From the NCBI RefSeq assembly GCF_000515215.1, contig NZ_KI911557.1, positions 868,001 to 932,000 of the forward strand: a DNA stretch of 64,000 bases. The letters run 5' to 3'. Shown piece after piece: positions 9,731-17,244 of the stretch. Below the pieces are notes generated by a model. That model saw only the letters and a program-made list of their open reading frames with translations. It was not told the origin of the DNA and made no database searches. Positions within the stretch are counted from its first letter, which is position 1, and each line of letters begins with the position of its first letter. The position numbers and the translations under genes are program-made. This stretch comes from Methylomonas sp. 11b (GTDB lineage: Bacteria; Pseudomonadota; Gammaproteobacteria; Methylococcales; Methylomonadaceae).

Positions 9731-10321
9731 TTAGTTAGCCTTCGATCGATCGGCGGCGAGTTTTTCCACAACTTCCAGGGCTTTGGCGACATTTTCTTCG
9801 GGCTTCAAGCCGCCCAAGGTCGCGACGATTTTGCCGTCTGGCGTGACCACGAAGGTCGTGCGTTCGGCAAAGCCGTGGTTGATTTCCACGCCTCGGCTAT
9901 CGGTTTTACCCGGCGCAGCGGCTTTGACAGCAATATCGTAGTTACTTGATATTTTGCCGTCGGCATCGGATGCCACCGGAAACTTGCTGGCGCAGTAATT
10001 GGGGTCTGCCGAAAAGTCGTTCAGGCGTTCGATGCTGTCCAAAGATACCCCGACGATGCTGGCTCCAGCGGCGGCAAATTTTTCGTGATTGACCGCAAAA
10101 CTATGCGCCTGCAAATTGCAGCCGCCGGTATAAGCAGACGGATAGAAATACACCACGACCGGGCCTTTTTTCAAAGCGTCTTCCAGCGTGTAATTAAAAG
10201 CCTTGCCGGCCAGGGAAGCTTGCGCTTGAAAATCCGGGGCGGGATGGCCTTCCGGCAGCGCGGCCATCACCGGCAAAGCAAATACGGCAGGCAGCAGGCT
10301 TTTCAAAATTAGGTTTTTCAT
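9731..10321 (-). CDS. Periplasmic peroxiredoxin (AhpC/TSA, BCP-like)
   Basis: Thiol peroxidase with a signal peptide (MKNLILKSLLPAVFALPVMA). The peroxidatic cysteine is in PSAYTGGC; the residue five positions later, cysteine in BCP-type enzymes, is histidine here. Another cysteine in the NYCASKF segment could act as the resolving residue. Total 196 residues. The gene is 10 bp downstream of the cytochrome c'-like gene and 2 bp before the cytochrome c4 gene. Confidence 0.85.
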   Translation of the reverse strand: MKNLILKSLLPAVFALPVMAALPEGHPAPDFQAQASLAGKAFNYTLEDALKKGPVVVYFYPSAYTGGCNLQAHSFAVNHEKFAAAGASIVGVSLDSIERLNDFSADPNYCASKFPVASDADGKISSNYDIAVKAAAPGKTDSRGVEINHGFAERTTFVVTPDGKIVATLGGLKPEENVAKALEVVEKLAADRSKAN

Positions 10322-10331
10322 AATGCTTCAA

Positions 10332-10718
10332 TTAGAGGGGTTTGTATTTGTCGTGGCAGGCGCCGCGGCATTGTTTGGAAAAGTCATTGGCGACAACGGC
10401 AGCTGTATCGAAATCGCCGGCCGTCAGCGCATTTTGAATATTCGCCGCCTTGTCCTGATATTCCTTGGCGTTATGCGTGGCATCGTCGGCATTGCCGCGC
10501 TTCGCAAAAAAGCCTTCAACCAGCTTGAATTCGTCCTGTAATTGCTTGGCTTGCGTTACCGCGGTGTTGGCGTCCTTGGCGGCAATATTGTTTTGCACTT
10601 CCTGAATTTTGGTTTCCACATCATTCATTAACTCTTCGAAATCAAATTCGCTTTCGGCAATCACCGCACTGCTGCTGAGCACTAACCACACTCCGAAAAG
10701 ATAAATCGTCTTTCGCAT
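10332..10718 (-). CDS. Cytochrome c'-like (class II) protein with CX3CH motif
   Basis: Small secreted helical protein of 128 residues from the ATG at 10718 (MRKTIYLFG); a start 27 bp upstream is less likely because it would extend the signal peptide. The helical pattern and the C-terminal CRGACHDKYKPL resemble the heme end of cytochrome c', where CxxCHxxYR is usual. Here three residues (Arg, Gly, Ala) lie between the cysteines, giving CX3CH; the codons (tgc cgc ggc gcc tgc cac) are unambiguous. It may be a cytochrome c' that needs special heme attachment, or a protein that binds no covalent heme. It is the first gene of the peroxiredoxin/cytochrome c4 operon. Confidence 0.72.
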   Translation of the reverse strand: MRKTIYLFGVWLVLSSSAVIAESEFDFEELMNDVETKIQEVQNNIAAKDANTAVTQAKQLQDEFKLVEGFFAKRGNADDATHNAKEYQDKAANIQNALTAGDFDTAAVVANDFSKQCRGACHDKYKPL

Positions 10719-10768
10719 ATCACTAACCCTGTCACGGCATTGCATACCGCACTAAATTGTTTTCTCAG

Positions 10769-10980
10769 AACATCTCTAAAATTCCCTCTTCGTCAAACAA
10801 GACTCAAACGAAACACTGTCACCCATGGCCCCCACAAAGGCCTAGCTTCGCGTTTTACCGGGAGATAATCCGGTTCGCCATCCATTGGCCACCCAACTTC
10901 CTTGCCGGGATAAACGCTTGCTCTCTGACAGCGTCGTCCTAACGCCCTGTTTAATAAAGAAGGAATTTCAGAGATGTCCA
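10769..10980. mobile_element. MITE-like element with imperfect terminal inverted repeats
   Basis: About 212 bp bounded by roughly 35-bp imperfect inverted repeats: the left end begins GAACATCTCTAAAATTCC and the right end, read on the other strand, begins GGACATCTCTGAAATTCC. The inside is GC-rich and encodes no credible transposase; a 62-codon - strand frame spans it but looks spurious. It sits in the promoter region of the cytochrome c' operon and may influence its transcription. Confidence 0.6.
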
Positions 10981-11078
10981 CATTGATTCAAATTCGCGTT
11001 ACACCAGGCTAATAGCCGGCTCGGCGAATCGCTTACCCGAAAGCGCCGCGCCTTCGGGTAAGACTCTAAAGCTCGGCC

Positions 11079-12542
11079 TTAGGCAATCAATTCCTTGATC
11101 ACTTTGCCGTACACCACGGTTGGGCGTTCCGAACGGCCTTGATACTTGTAAATCAGTTTCAAGTGATCCAGACCCAACTGGTTCAGCACCGTCGCGTGCA
11201 AGTCATAGGTATCCACTTCGGTGCCTTTGATAGCTTGTACGCCCAGTTCGTCAGTACCACCATGGGTGTAGCCGGCTTTGACGCCGCCGCCCGCCATCCA
11301 TTGGGTGTAGCCCCAAGGGTTGTGGTCGCGACCGTCGCCGGATTCGCTCCATGGCGTGCGGCCGAACTCGGAGGTCCACACCACCAGCGTTTCATCCAAC
11401 AAACCTTTGGCTTTCAAATCTTTCAACAAGCCGGCGATCGGTTTGTCGATAATTTTTGAATGTTTACTGTGGTTGTCTTCGATGTTTTGGTGCGCGTCCC
11501 AATCGCGGCTGTCGCCTTTGATGTCGGTCGGGCCGGATACGACTTGCACGAAGCGCACACCGCGCTCGGTCAAGCGTCTGGCACGCAATAACAACTCGCC
11601 GTAGGGGCGGGTGATTTCGTCGTTCAAGCCATACAGCGCTTTAGTCGCGTCGGACTCCTTGCTAAAGTCAACCGCTTCCGGTGCGGTTTCCTGCATGCGG
11701 TAAGCCAGCTCGTAAGACTCGGTGCGAGCTTGTAACTCGCTATCGGTGGGATAGTTGGACGCATGTTGTTGATTAATCTGTTTCAACAAGTCCAGCGCAT
11801 GGCGCTTTTCCGCGTTAGCCAGATATTCTGGGTTATTCAAATGCAGGATCGGCGAATTGCCGGGACGGAACGGCGTACCTTGATACACCGCCGGCAAAAA
11901 CCCGGACTCCCAGTTGGTCACACCGCCGCGAGGTTCGCGTTTGTCGTTATATAACACCACGTAGGCAGGTAGATTCGGGTTTGCCGAACCCAAGGCATAT
12001 TGCACCCAGGCGCCCAATGTTGGCCGGCCGGGGTTTAAACCGCCGGTGTTCAACTTCATGATAGAAATATCGTGGGTGGCGCCAACGGTCACACTGGATT
12101 TAATAAAGGCTAAATCGTCGGCATGTTCCGCTAGGTTAGGCAACCAATCGGAAAACCAGGCGCCGCTTTGACCATGCTGTTTCCAGTCGCGTTTGGTGGC
12201 GATCAATTTGGTGATGCCGCCTTGGGTACTGGTTTTGATACCCTGCAAAAACGACGCCGGAATACCGGTCCCGGCTTGTTTGACCAATTGCGGTTTGTAG
12301 TCGTACAAATCCAGCGTGCTGGGCGCACCGGACATATGCAGCCAGATGACGGTTTTGGCTTTAGGCGCAAAATGCGGCGCTTTCGGTGCTAAGGGGTTGG
12401 CACCGGCCAAGGCTTGCAAAGCCGGATCATCCGCAAAGGCACTGGCAATGACGCCACCGCCAGGCAGGAAACCGCTGACGGCCAAGCCGCCCAAGCCATA
12501 GCCGGTTTTTATTAAAAAATCGCGACGTGATTTGTTGTTCAT
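11079..12542 (-). CDS. Tat-exported DUF1501 protein (sulfatase-like fold family)
   Basis: DUF1501 proteins belong to the alkaline phosphatase/sulfatase superfamily; their substrates are mostly unknown. The 487-residue protein starts with a twin-arginine signal (SRRDFLIKTGYGLGGLAVSG). Conserved segments include VIWLHMSGAPSTLDLYDYKP near residue 65, VQYALGSANPNLPAYV near 180, WDAHQNIEDNHSKHS near 350 and VVWTSEFGRTPWSE near 390. It follows the DUF1549/DUF1553 gene by about 100 bp, the usual pairing of these families. With the rhodanese-like gene it forms a three-gene operon behind a sigma-54-type promoter at 15630. Confidence 0.85.
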   Translation of the reverse strand: MNNKSRRDFLIKTGYGLGGLAVSGFLPGGGVIASAFADDPALQALAGANPLAPKAPHFAPKAKTVIWLHMSGAPSTLDLYDYKPQLVKQAGTGIPASFLQGIKTSTQGGITKLIATKRDWKQHGQSGAWFSDWLPNLAEHADDLAFIKSSVTVGATHDISIMKLNTGGLNPGRPTLGAWVQYALGSANPNLPAYVVLYNDKREPRGGVTNWESGFLPAVYQGTPFRPGNSPILHLNNPEYLANAEKRHALDLLKQINQQHASNYPTDSELQARTESYELAYRMQETAPEAVDFSKESDATKALYGLNDEITRPYGELLLRARRLTERGVRFVQVVSGPTDIKGDSRDWDAHQNIEDNHSKHSKIIDKPIAGLLKDLKAKGLLDETLVVWTSEFGRTPWSESGDGRDHNPWGYTQWMAGGGVKAGYTHGGTDELGVQAIKGTEVDTYDLHATVLNQLGLDHLKLIYKYQGRSERPTVVYGKVIKELIA

Positions 12543-12646
12543 TATCTAAACCTCTTGAATAGTATTTTGTGTCGGCAACTGTTTCGGGTTCGGTAAGGCG
12601 CCTGCCGACTCGACAGACGCTCACTTAGACCGAGTCGTATGTATCG

Positions 12647-14983
12647 TTAAAACCGGTAGATAAACTCATTGGAGTTGGCTACGACGTGCACTAAATCCAC
12701 GAATGCAGCAGCTCTAACAGGATCACCCAGCGGCTTGTCCTTGACGCCTGCCGGCACGTTTACTTCAAACTTGCCATCCGCTGCCTTGGCGCGAATGATG
12801 GCTTCCTGTTCATTCAAGAAGGCCTGCAACGACTCTTTTTCATCATCCTTCGGTTGCCGTGCAAACAAGATTTGATAGAGTCTGCTGATCCGATCTTCTT
12901 CGTCTTCACCCGCCTCGTTGATCACCCGGCCGGCCAAGGATTTAGACCAATCGAAAATCAATTCACTGTTGTACAAGGTCAGGGCTTGCAGCGGCGTGGT
13001 GGTTACCTCGCGTTTGCTGTGCGCTTCCTGTGGCGACGCCATGTTGAAGGAATCCAGGATCGGATAAGGGATACTGCGCCGGGTAAAGATGTACAAACTG
13101 CGGCGGTTCTGATCGTGCACATCCTTAGAGGTTTTCCAGGCAGGATCGCCTTGGAAGTTACCGCTGGCCGTGTTAATCGCTTTTGGCAAGGGTGGGTAAA
13201 CGCTAGGACCGCCCACTTTCTCTTCCAATTTGCCCGCCGCGGCTAACAAGGAATCCCTGACTTGCTCGGCTTCCAGACGTTGGCGTGGAAACACTGCCAG
13301 CAATTGATTTTCGGCGTCGGCTTGGGCCACATCTTCGCGGTAAGCGGACGATTGGCGATAGACGCTTGAAAGCAAAATTTCGCGGTGCAGTTTTTTCACG
13401 CTCCAGCCGTCGTTGACGAATTTGGAGGCCAGGTAATCCAGCAACTCGGGGTGCGTCGGTTTTTGGCCGGCTTTACCGAAATCGCTGACGGTGGTAACGA
13501 TACCTTTACCGAAATACTGGTCCCAAATCCGGTTGGTAAATACCCGAGCGGTCAATGGATTGGTTGGGCTGGTAATCCATTTAGCCAATGCTGAACGGCG
13601 ACCGGATGAAAACGGCAACGGTTTGATGTCCGGTTTTTCGTCGGTAATCGCTTCCGGGAACGCCGGTTGCACTTCTTCCAATGGCTTTTCGTGATCGCCC
13701 ACCGCAAACACATAGCTAGGCGGCGCATCCGGATGACCCAACTCGGTCATCGCTGAAATAGTGTTGGAGGATGTGGTCGGTTTCAGATCGTTGAATTTTT
13801 TCAGCTCCTTATCCAGTTTTTCCAACTCAGCCCATTGCTCGGCAATTTTTGGATCGCGCGTTTTTGCATCGGTACTTTCACCTTTTTCCCGAAAATACGA
13901 TTCCAAGCTACCTTCATCGGTCACATTAGCCAAACGGTGGTTTACCCAACGGTCGCGAGCGGTCCATTGCTCTTTGGGTTTGAAAATCGCTTCCCGCGAG
14001 TCAGTCAAATAACGTTCCTTGTGATATTTAAGCGCTTCTTCCCTATGCGTATCGATAATGGCCTTTTTCTTGGCACGAATATCTTTAGTCGCCTCTTCCC
14101 ATTTGGCGTACTGCTGTTCGTAGGCTTTTTCCACCTCGCCTTTCTTCGCGGGGATATTGTCTACCGGCGCGACATTGGCAAAGAACGACTGCAACGAGAA
14201 ATAATCTTTCTGGCTGATCTTGTCGAATTTGTGGTTATGGCAACGCGCGCATTCCACGGTTTGACCCAGCACCACCTTGCCCACGGTATCGGTAATATCC
14301 GTGGTAATTTGGTATTTGCGCTGCACCAAGTCGCGGGAGTTGCTGTTATCCGGGAATTGCGCCATGAAGCCGGTGGCAACCAAGGCTTGTTCGTCGCCCG
14401 GCCACAATTCGTCGCCGGCTAATTGTTCCTGAATAAATTTGCTGTAAGGCTTGTCCTGATTAAATGAGTTAATCACATAATCGCGGTAACGCCACATGTT
14501 CAAGCGGTCGTTATCGTTTTGAAAACCGGTACTGTCGGCGTAACGTGCCAAATCCAGCCATTTACGCCCTTGACGCTCTCCGTATTTCGGCGAAGCCAAC
14601 AAACGGTCAGCCAATTTTTCGTAAGCATCGGCCGATTTGTCATTAACAAACGCTTCGACTTCTTCCGGGGTTGGAATGACGCCCCAAACGTCCAGCGTGG
14701 CCCGGCGAATGAATGACGCGCGGTCGGTATCTTGCGAAGGTTTGATGCCTTTGGCTTCCAGAGGCGCCAACACGAAAGCATCGATAGGGGTTCTCACCCA
14801 ATCCTTCTGCTGCACGTCAGGAACGGCCGGCGCTTTTACCGGCTGATACGACCAGAGCTTGGATTTGGATTGTCCGGCTGGTGCAGCCGCTTCGGTGGCC
14901 GGCTTTTCATCGGCTGCCTGGGCTGCGTCTGAGAGCGCAATTGCCAGCCCCCAGACCACAGCGCAATAGAGTTTGATTTTCAT
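12647..14983 (-). CDS. DUF1549/DUF1553 secreted protein with a single cytochrome-type heme motif
   Basis: Large 778-residue exported protein with a signal peptide (residues 1-23, cleavage after AQA). The DUF1549 (PSCyt2) domain spans about 65-275 and carries a heme-like CARCH motif at 245-249. A charged helical segment follows (about 280-400), then DUF1553 (about 460-740, from GRRSALAKWITSPTNPL). Such proteins are abundant in Planctomycetes and nearly always paired with DUF1501, as here. The biochemical role is not established; the context suggests outer-cell metabolism of sulfated or oxidised organics. Confidence 0.85.
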   Translation of the reverse strand: MKIKLYCAVVWGLAIALSDAAQAADEKPATEAAAPAGQSKSKLWSYQPVKAPAVPDVQQKDWVRTPIDAFVLAPLEAKGIKPSQDTDRASFIRRATLDVWGVIPTPEEVEAFVNDKSADAYEKLADRLLASPKYGERQGRKWLDLARYADSTGFQNDNDRLNMWRYRDYVINSFNQDKPYSKFIQEQLAGDELWPGDEQALVATGFMAQFPDNSNSRDLVQRKYQITTDITDTVGKVVLGQTVECARCHNHKFDKISQKDYFSLQSFFANVAPVDNIPAKKGEVEKAYEQQYAKWEEATKDIRAKKKAIIDTHREEALKYHKERYLTDSREAIFKPKEQWTARDRWVNHRLANVTDEGSLESYFREKGESTDAKTRDPKIAEQWAELEKLDKELKKFNDLKPTTSSNTISAMTELGHPDAPPSYVFAVGDHEKPLEEVQPAFPEAITDEKPDIKPLPFSSGRRSALAKWITSPTNPLTARVFTNRIWDQYFGKGIVTTVSDFGKAGQKPTHPELLDYLASKFVNDGWSVKKLHREILLSSVYRQSSAYREDVAQADAENQLLAVFPRQRLEAEQVRDSLLAAAGKLEEKVGGPSVYPPLPKAINTASGNFQGDPAWKTSKDVHDQNRRSLYIFTRRSIPYPILDSFNMASPQEAHSKREVTTTPLQALTLYNSELIFDWSKSLAGRVINEAGEDEEDRISRLYQILFARQPKDDEKESLQAFLNEQEAIIRAKAADGKFEVNVPAGVKDKPLGDPVRAAAFVDLVHVVANSNEFIYRF

Positions 14984-15046
14984 GGAATTCCTCCAAAATG
15001 TCAGCTTGATGGAACGAAGCCGGGATCACCCAGCCTCATTCGGAAA

Positions 15047-15556
15047 TTAACCTTTGTGCTTATGGCCTTTGCTGTGCTCTTGCTCTGTGGCATGTTCTTC
15101 AGGCTTAGGCGCGGGAGGCACGATTTTGGTAATTTTGCCGCCCTCTTCTTCATAGTTTTGCGAACCTATCGCACCCACCACTTTGAATCCCTTCTCAGCC
15201 AACAAGTCGGCGGATTTACCGGCACGGCCAGCGTGATTGGAGACGGTGACGATGGAGCGCTCCTTAGGAATAAACGGTAAAACCTTATCCAGCTCATCAA
15301 TTTGTACGTTCAAATAGACGGGAAAGGTACCGATCTTGCTGATTTCATCGGGACGACGCACATCGATAAACAACACTTGCTCGGGCTTGGCGAGCAAGGC
15401 ATCGATTTCAGCGCGCTTCAATTTTGGGGTTTTATAGGTATAAGGCCGCGCAGCCGGCGCCGCGGTTTTTTTGCCTGCATCCGCGTCGGCGGCAAACGCT
15501 ACCGGAGCGGCCAAGATCAGAGCTAATAAAGCAGCAGTGGTCGTGTTTTTCATCAA
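15047..15556 (-). CDS. Secreted rhodanese-fold protein lacking the catalytic cysteine
   Basis: 169 residues with a signal peptide (to about residue 22) and one rhodanese-like domain (about 44-140, starting LKRAEIDALL and including VLFIDVRRPDE). In active rhodaneses the loop after the central strand starts with cysteine; here it reads VSNHAGRAGKSA with Ser106 at that position, so sulfur transfer by a persulfide is unlikely. The tail is rich in histidine and lysine (HSKGHKHKG) and might bind metal. It is the first gene of the operon with the DUF1549/DUF1553 and DUF1501 genes and lies about 65 bp downstream of the predicted sigma-54 start site. Confidence 0.8.
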   Translation of the reverse strand: MMKNTTTAALLALILAAPVAFAADADAGKKTAAPAARPYTYKTPKLKRAEIDALLAKPEQVLFIDVRRPDEISKIGTFPVYLNVQIDELDKVLPFIPKERSIVTVSNHAGRAGKSADLLAEKGFKVVGAIGSQNYEEEGGKITKIVPPAPKPEEHATEQEHSKGHKHKG

Positions 15557-15629
15557 TATTTCTTCCTGTTATTAATTTTGCTAATTGCACGGTTTAGCGC
15601 GCGTAAATAAGGTTCCTCATTAGGTAAAA

Positions 15630-15645
15630 AGCAACTAGCATGCCA
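15630..15645 (-). promoter_or_regulatory. Sigma-54 (-24/-12) promoter for the rhodanese-DUF1549-DUF1501 operon
   Basis: On the - strand: TGGCATGCTAGTTGCT, with the invariant GG and GC separated by 10 bp and a near-consensus match. The predicted start is about 15620, roughly 65 bp upstream of the rhodanese-like ATG. Confidence 0.78.
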
Positions 15646-15774
15646 CTCAAAAAACACCCGCCACGAAAAACGATAATTAGCTTGTTAGTCATTGATTTAA
15701 AACGGTATATTTATTCACCACCCCACTCAATAACACTTGATAAATCCATAAATATCCAAGTAAAGCCCAAGCAA

Positions 15775-15792
15775 CTGGTGGAAATTCAGCAG
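15775..15792. promoter_or_regulatory. Activator site, proximal member of pair (rhodanese operon)
   Basis: CTGGTGGAAATTCAGCAG fits the CTGTTG-N6-CARCAG pattern. Its centre is about 152 bp upstream of the -12 element, and its partner lies exactly 32 bp further out. Confidence 0.6.
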
Positions 15793-15806
15793 GGGCGCAA
15801 CATGCG

Positions 15807-15824
15807 CTGTTGCTGGGCTAGCAC
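15807..15824. promoter_or_regulatory. Activator site, distal member of pair (rhodanese operon)
   Basis: CTGTTGCTGGGCTAGCAC has a perfect left half-site and a degenerate right half. It is exactly 32 bp from the proximal site. It is also embedded in a GCAACA-N5-TGTTGC inverted repeat. Confidence 0.5.
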
Positions 15825-15861
15825 CACACCAACCGTTGATTAACCCGGCCCGATTTATCCC

Positions 15862-15955
15862 TGATGCCCCGTTCGGGCTGAGTTCGTCGAAGCCTGAGGT
15901 GCTTGGCCATTCGACAGTTCCCTCAAAGGCATAAAGGCGAGCGGTACTGAGGGCG
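15862..15955. repeat. Dispersed palindromic repeat (REP-like)
   Basis: The sequence around GTTCGGGCTGAGTTCGTCGA and the later CATTCGACAGTTCCCTCA / CGGTACTGAGGGC resembles widespread gammaproteobacterial intergenic repeats of the TTCGGGCTGAGCCTGTCGAA type. The match is from memory of the pattern; no other copy was found in this window. Confidence 0.4.
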
Positions 15956-16065
15956 GTGTTGATAAAGTGGTTTTGGTATGTAGAAAGGAGGCATACAGAA
16001 AGGCCGAGCAGGCACTTTGTAACTTCCCGATCTGCGAAACTTGGATCTCGGCAAAAAACACCGGA

Positions 16066-16101
16066 CAAAAAAAACGGGCAAAGGATAAATCCTTGCCCGT
16101 T
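16066..16101 (-). terminator. Intrinsic terminator of the TonB receptor-lactonase unit
   Basis: On the - strand a strong hairpin (ACGGGCAAGGAT pairing with ATCCTTTGCCCGT) is followed by eight T residues. It lies 110 bp after the stop of the SMP-30-like gene. Confidence 0.85.
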
Positions 16102-16210
16102 AGAGGTTATCACCACGAGAGCTTGATGAATGATTGCGACGCCCCTTACATTCGCCAGCGCGACGATGGTTTAAGAGTCCGGTTAATTCAGATGCACCAA
16201 CAACACCATG

Positions 16211-17170
16211 TTATTTCGGCCGACTGCTGATACCGGCAGTCAGCAACGGAATTTTATAGGCCGCGCCGCGACCGACTACATATAACGTTTTCTTATCGAT
16301 ACCGGCGAATGCCAGGTTTTGCGGCTTTTTGGGTAGCGGAATCACGCCCAGAATCTCACCTTTAGCGCTGATGATTTCTACGCCGGCGTTGGAGGCAACA
16401 TACAATCTGCCTTCATCGTCCAATGCAATGCCATCGGCGCCGCTGGACCAAGTGCCGTCTTCACCTTTTTTCCAACCGTCCAACTTGGCAAAATTACGGC
16501 GATTCTGAATCGAACCGTCCGCAGCAACGTCGTAAGCCAAAATGTGTTCGCCTTGAGTATTAGCAACGTACAAGACCTTCTCGTCTTTACTCAATTGAAT
16601 GCCGTTGGGCCGTTCGATGTCGGTAGCCAACTGCTTAAGATCGCCGCCCGGTGAAATATAAAACACGCCGGGATGCGATGGCGGCGGATTAGGATTTTCC
16701 TTACTCGGCCGCGTGCCGCTATCGGTAAAGTAGATGCCGCCATTGCTGGCGCGCACTAAATCGTTGGGCCGTTGAAATGCCGTACCTTGATAGTTTTCGG
16801 CCAAGGTGTTTTTCTTGTTGGCTGGATAGACTACGCCGACTTTGGTTTTTAGGGTTTGTACTGCGACGATTTCGCCATCGGGCGTCAAAGCCAGACCGTT
16901 AGCGCCGTTGGAATTTTCAAGAAACGTCGAGACTTTATCGTCCAAGCCGATACGCACGATTTTGTTGGCCTGGGTTTCCGTGAACAATAAACTGCCGTCG
17001 GTATAGCCAATGGGTCCTTCCGTGCCGTTAAAGCCATCCTTGATTAGCTCGGCAACCACGCCACCGGCTGAGACACCGGGAATAGCCGGCGTAACCGGGT
17101 CGTCCGCGCAAGCGGCCGCCGCGTAAATCAACGCCCCAAAACCAAGTAAATATAAGTGTTTAGATAACAT
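16211..17170 (-). CDS. Periplasmic SMP-30/gluconolactonase-like beta-propeller protein
   Basis: Secreted six-bladed propeller of the SMP-30/LRE family, typically lactone hydrolases. The ATG at 17170 (MLSKHLYLLGFG) is preceded by AAGGAAA and gives a signal peptide ending near ACADD. Family segments: FNGTEGPIGYTDGSLLFTE near residue 45, RPNDLVRASNGGIYFTDSG near 130, RPNGIQLSKDEKVLYVAN near 190, and ADGIALDDEGRLYVASNAG near 240; the Glu, Asn and Asp metal ligands of the family are present. It follows the TonB receptor by 75 bp and is probably co-transcribed from the sigma-54 promoter at 20091. Confidence 0.82.
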   Translation of the reverse strand: MLSKHLYLLGFGALIYAAAACADDPVTPAIPGVSAGGVVAELIKDGFNGTEGPIGYTDGSLLFTETQANKIVRIGLDDKVSTFLENSNGANGLALTPDGEIVAVQTLKTKVGVVYPANKKNTLAENYQGTAFQRPNDLVRASNGGIYFTDSGTRPSKENPNPPPSHPGVFYISPGGDLKQLATDIERPNGIQLSKDEKVLYVANTQGEHILAYDVAADGSIQNRRNFAKLDGWKKGEDGTWSSGADGIALDDEGRLYVASNAGVEIISAKGEILGVIPLPKKPQNLAFAGIDKKTLYVVGRGAAYKIPLLTAGISSRPK

Positions 17171-17244
17171 AAGTATTTCCTTTGCAAATGTTTCGATCAA
17201 TCAGGTTGCCGAGCGGCGCTCTAACCGCCCGGCGACTATTCAAA

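Noticed and set aside
10800..10960. Possible cyclic di-GMP-type riboswitch on the - strand (GCGAACCGG and ACGCGAAGC segments)
   Set aside because: The order and pairing of the conserved GEMM segments could not be satisfied, and the terminal inverted repeats explain the region better.
10793..10981. 62-codon - strand ORF inside the MITE-like element
   Set aside because: It starts in the terminal repeat and appears to be a by-product of the element's composition.
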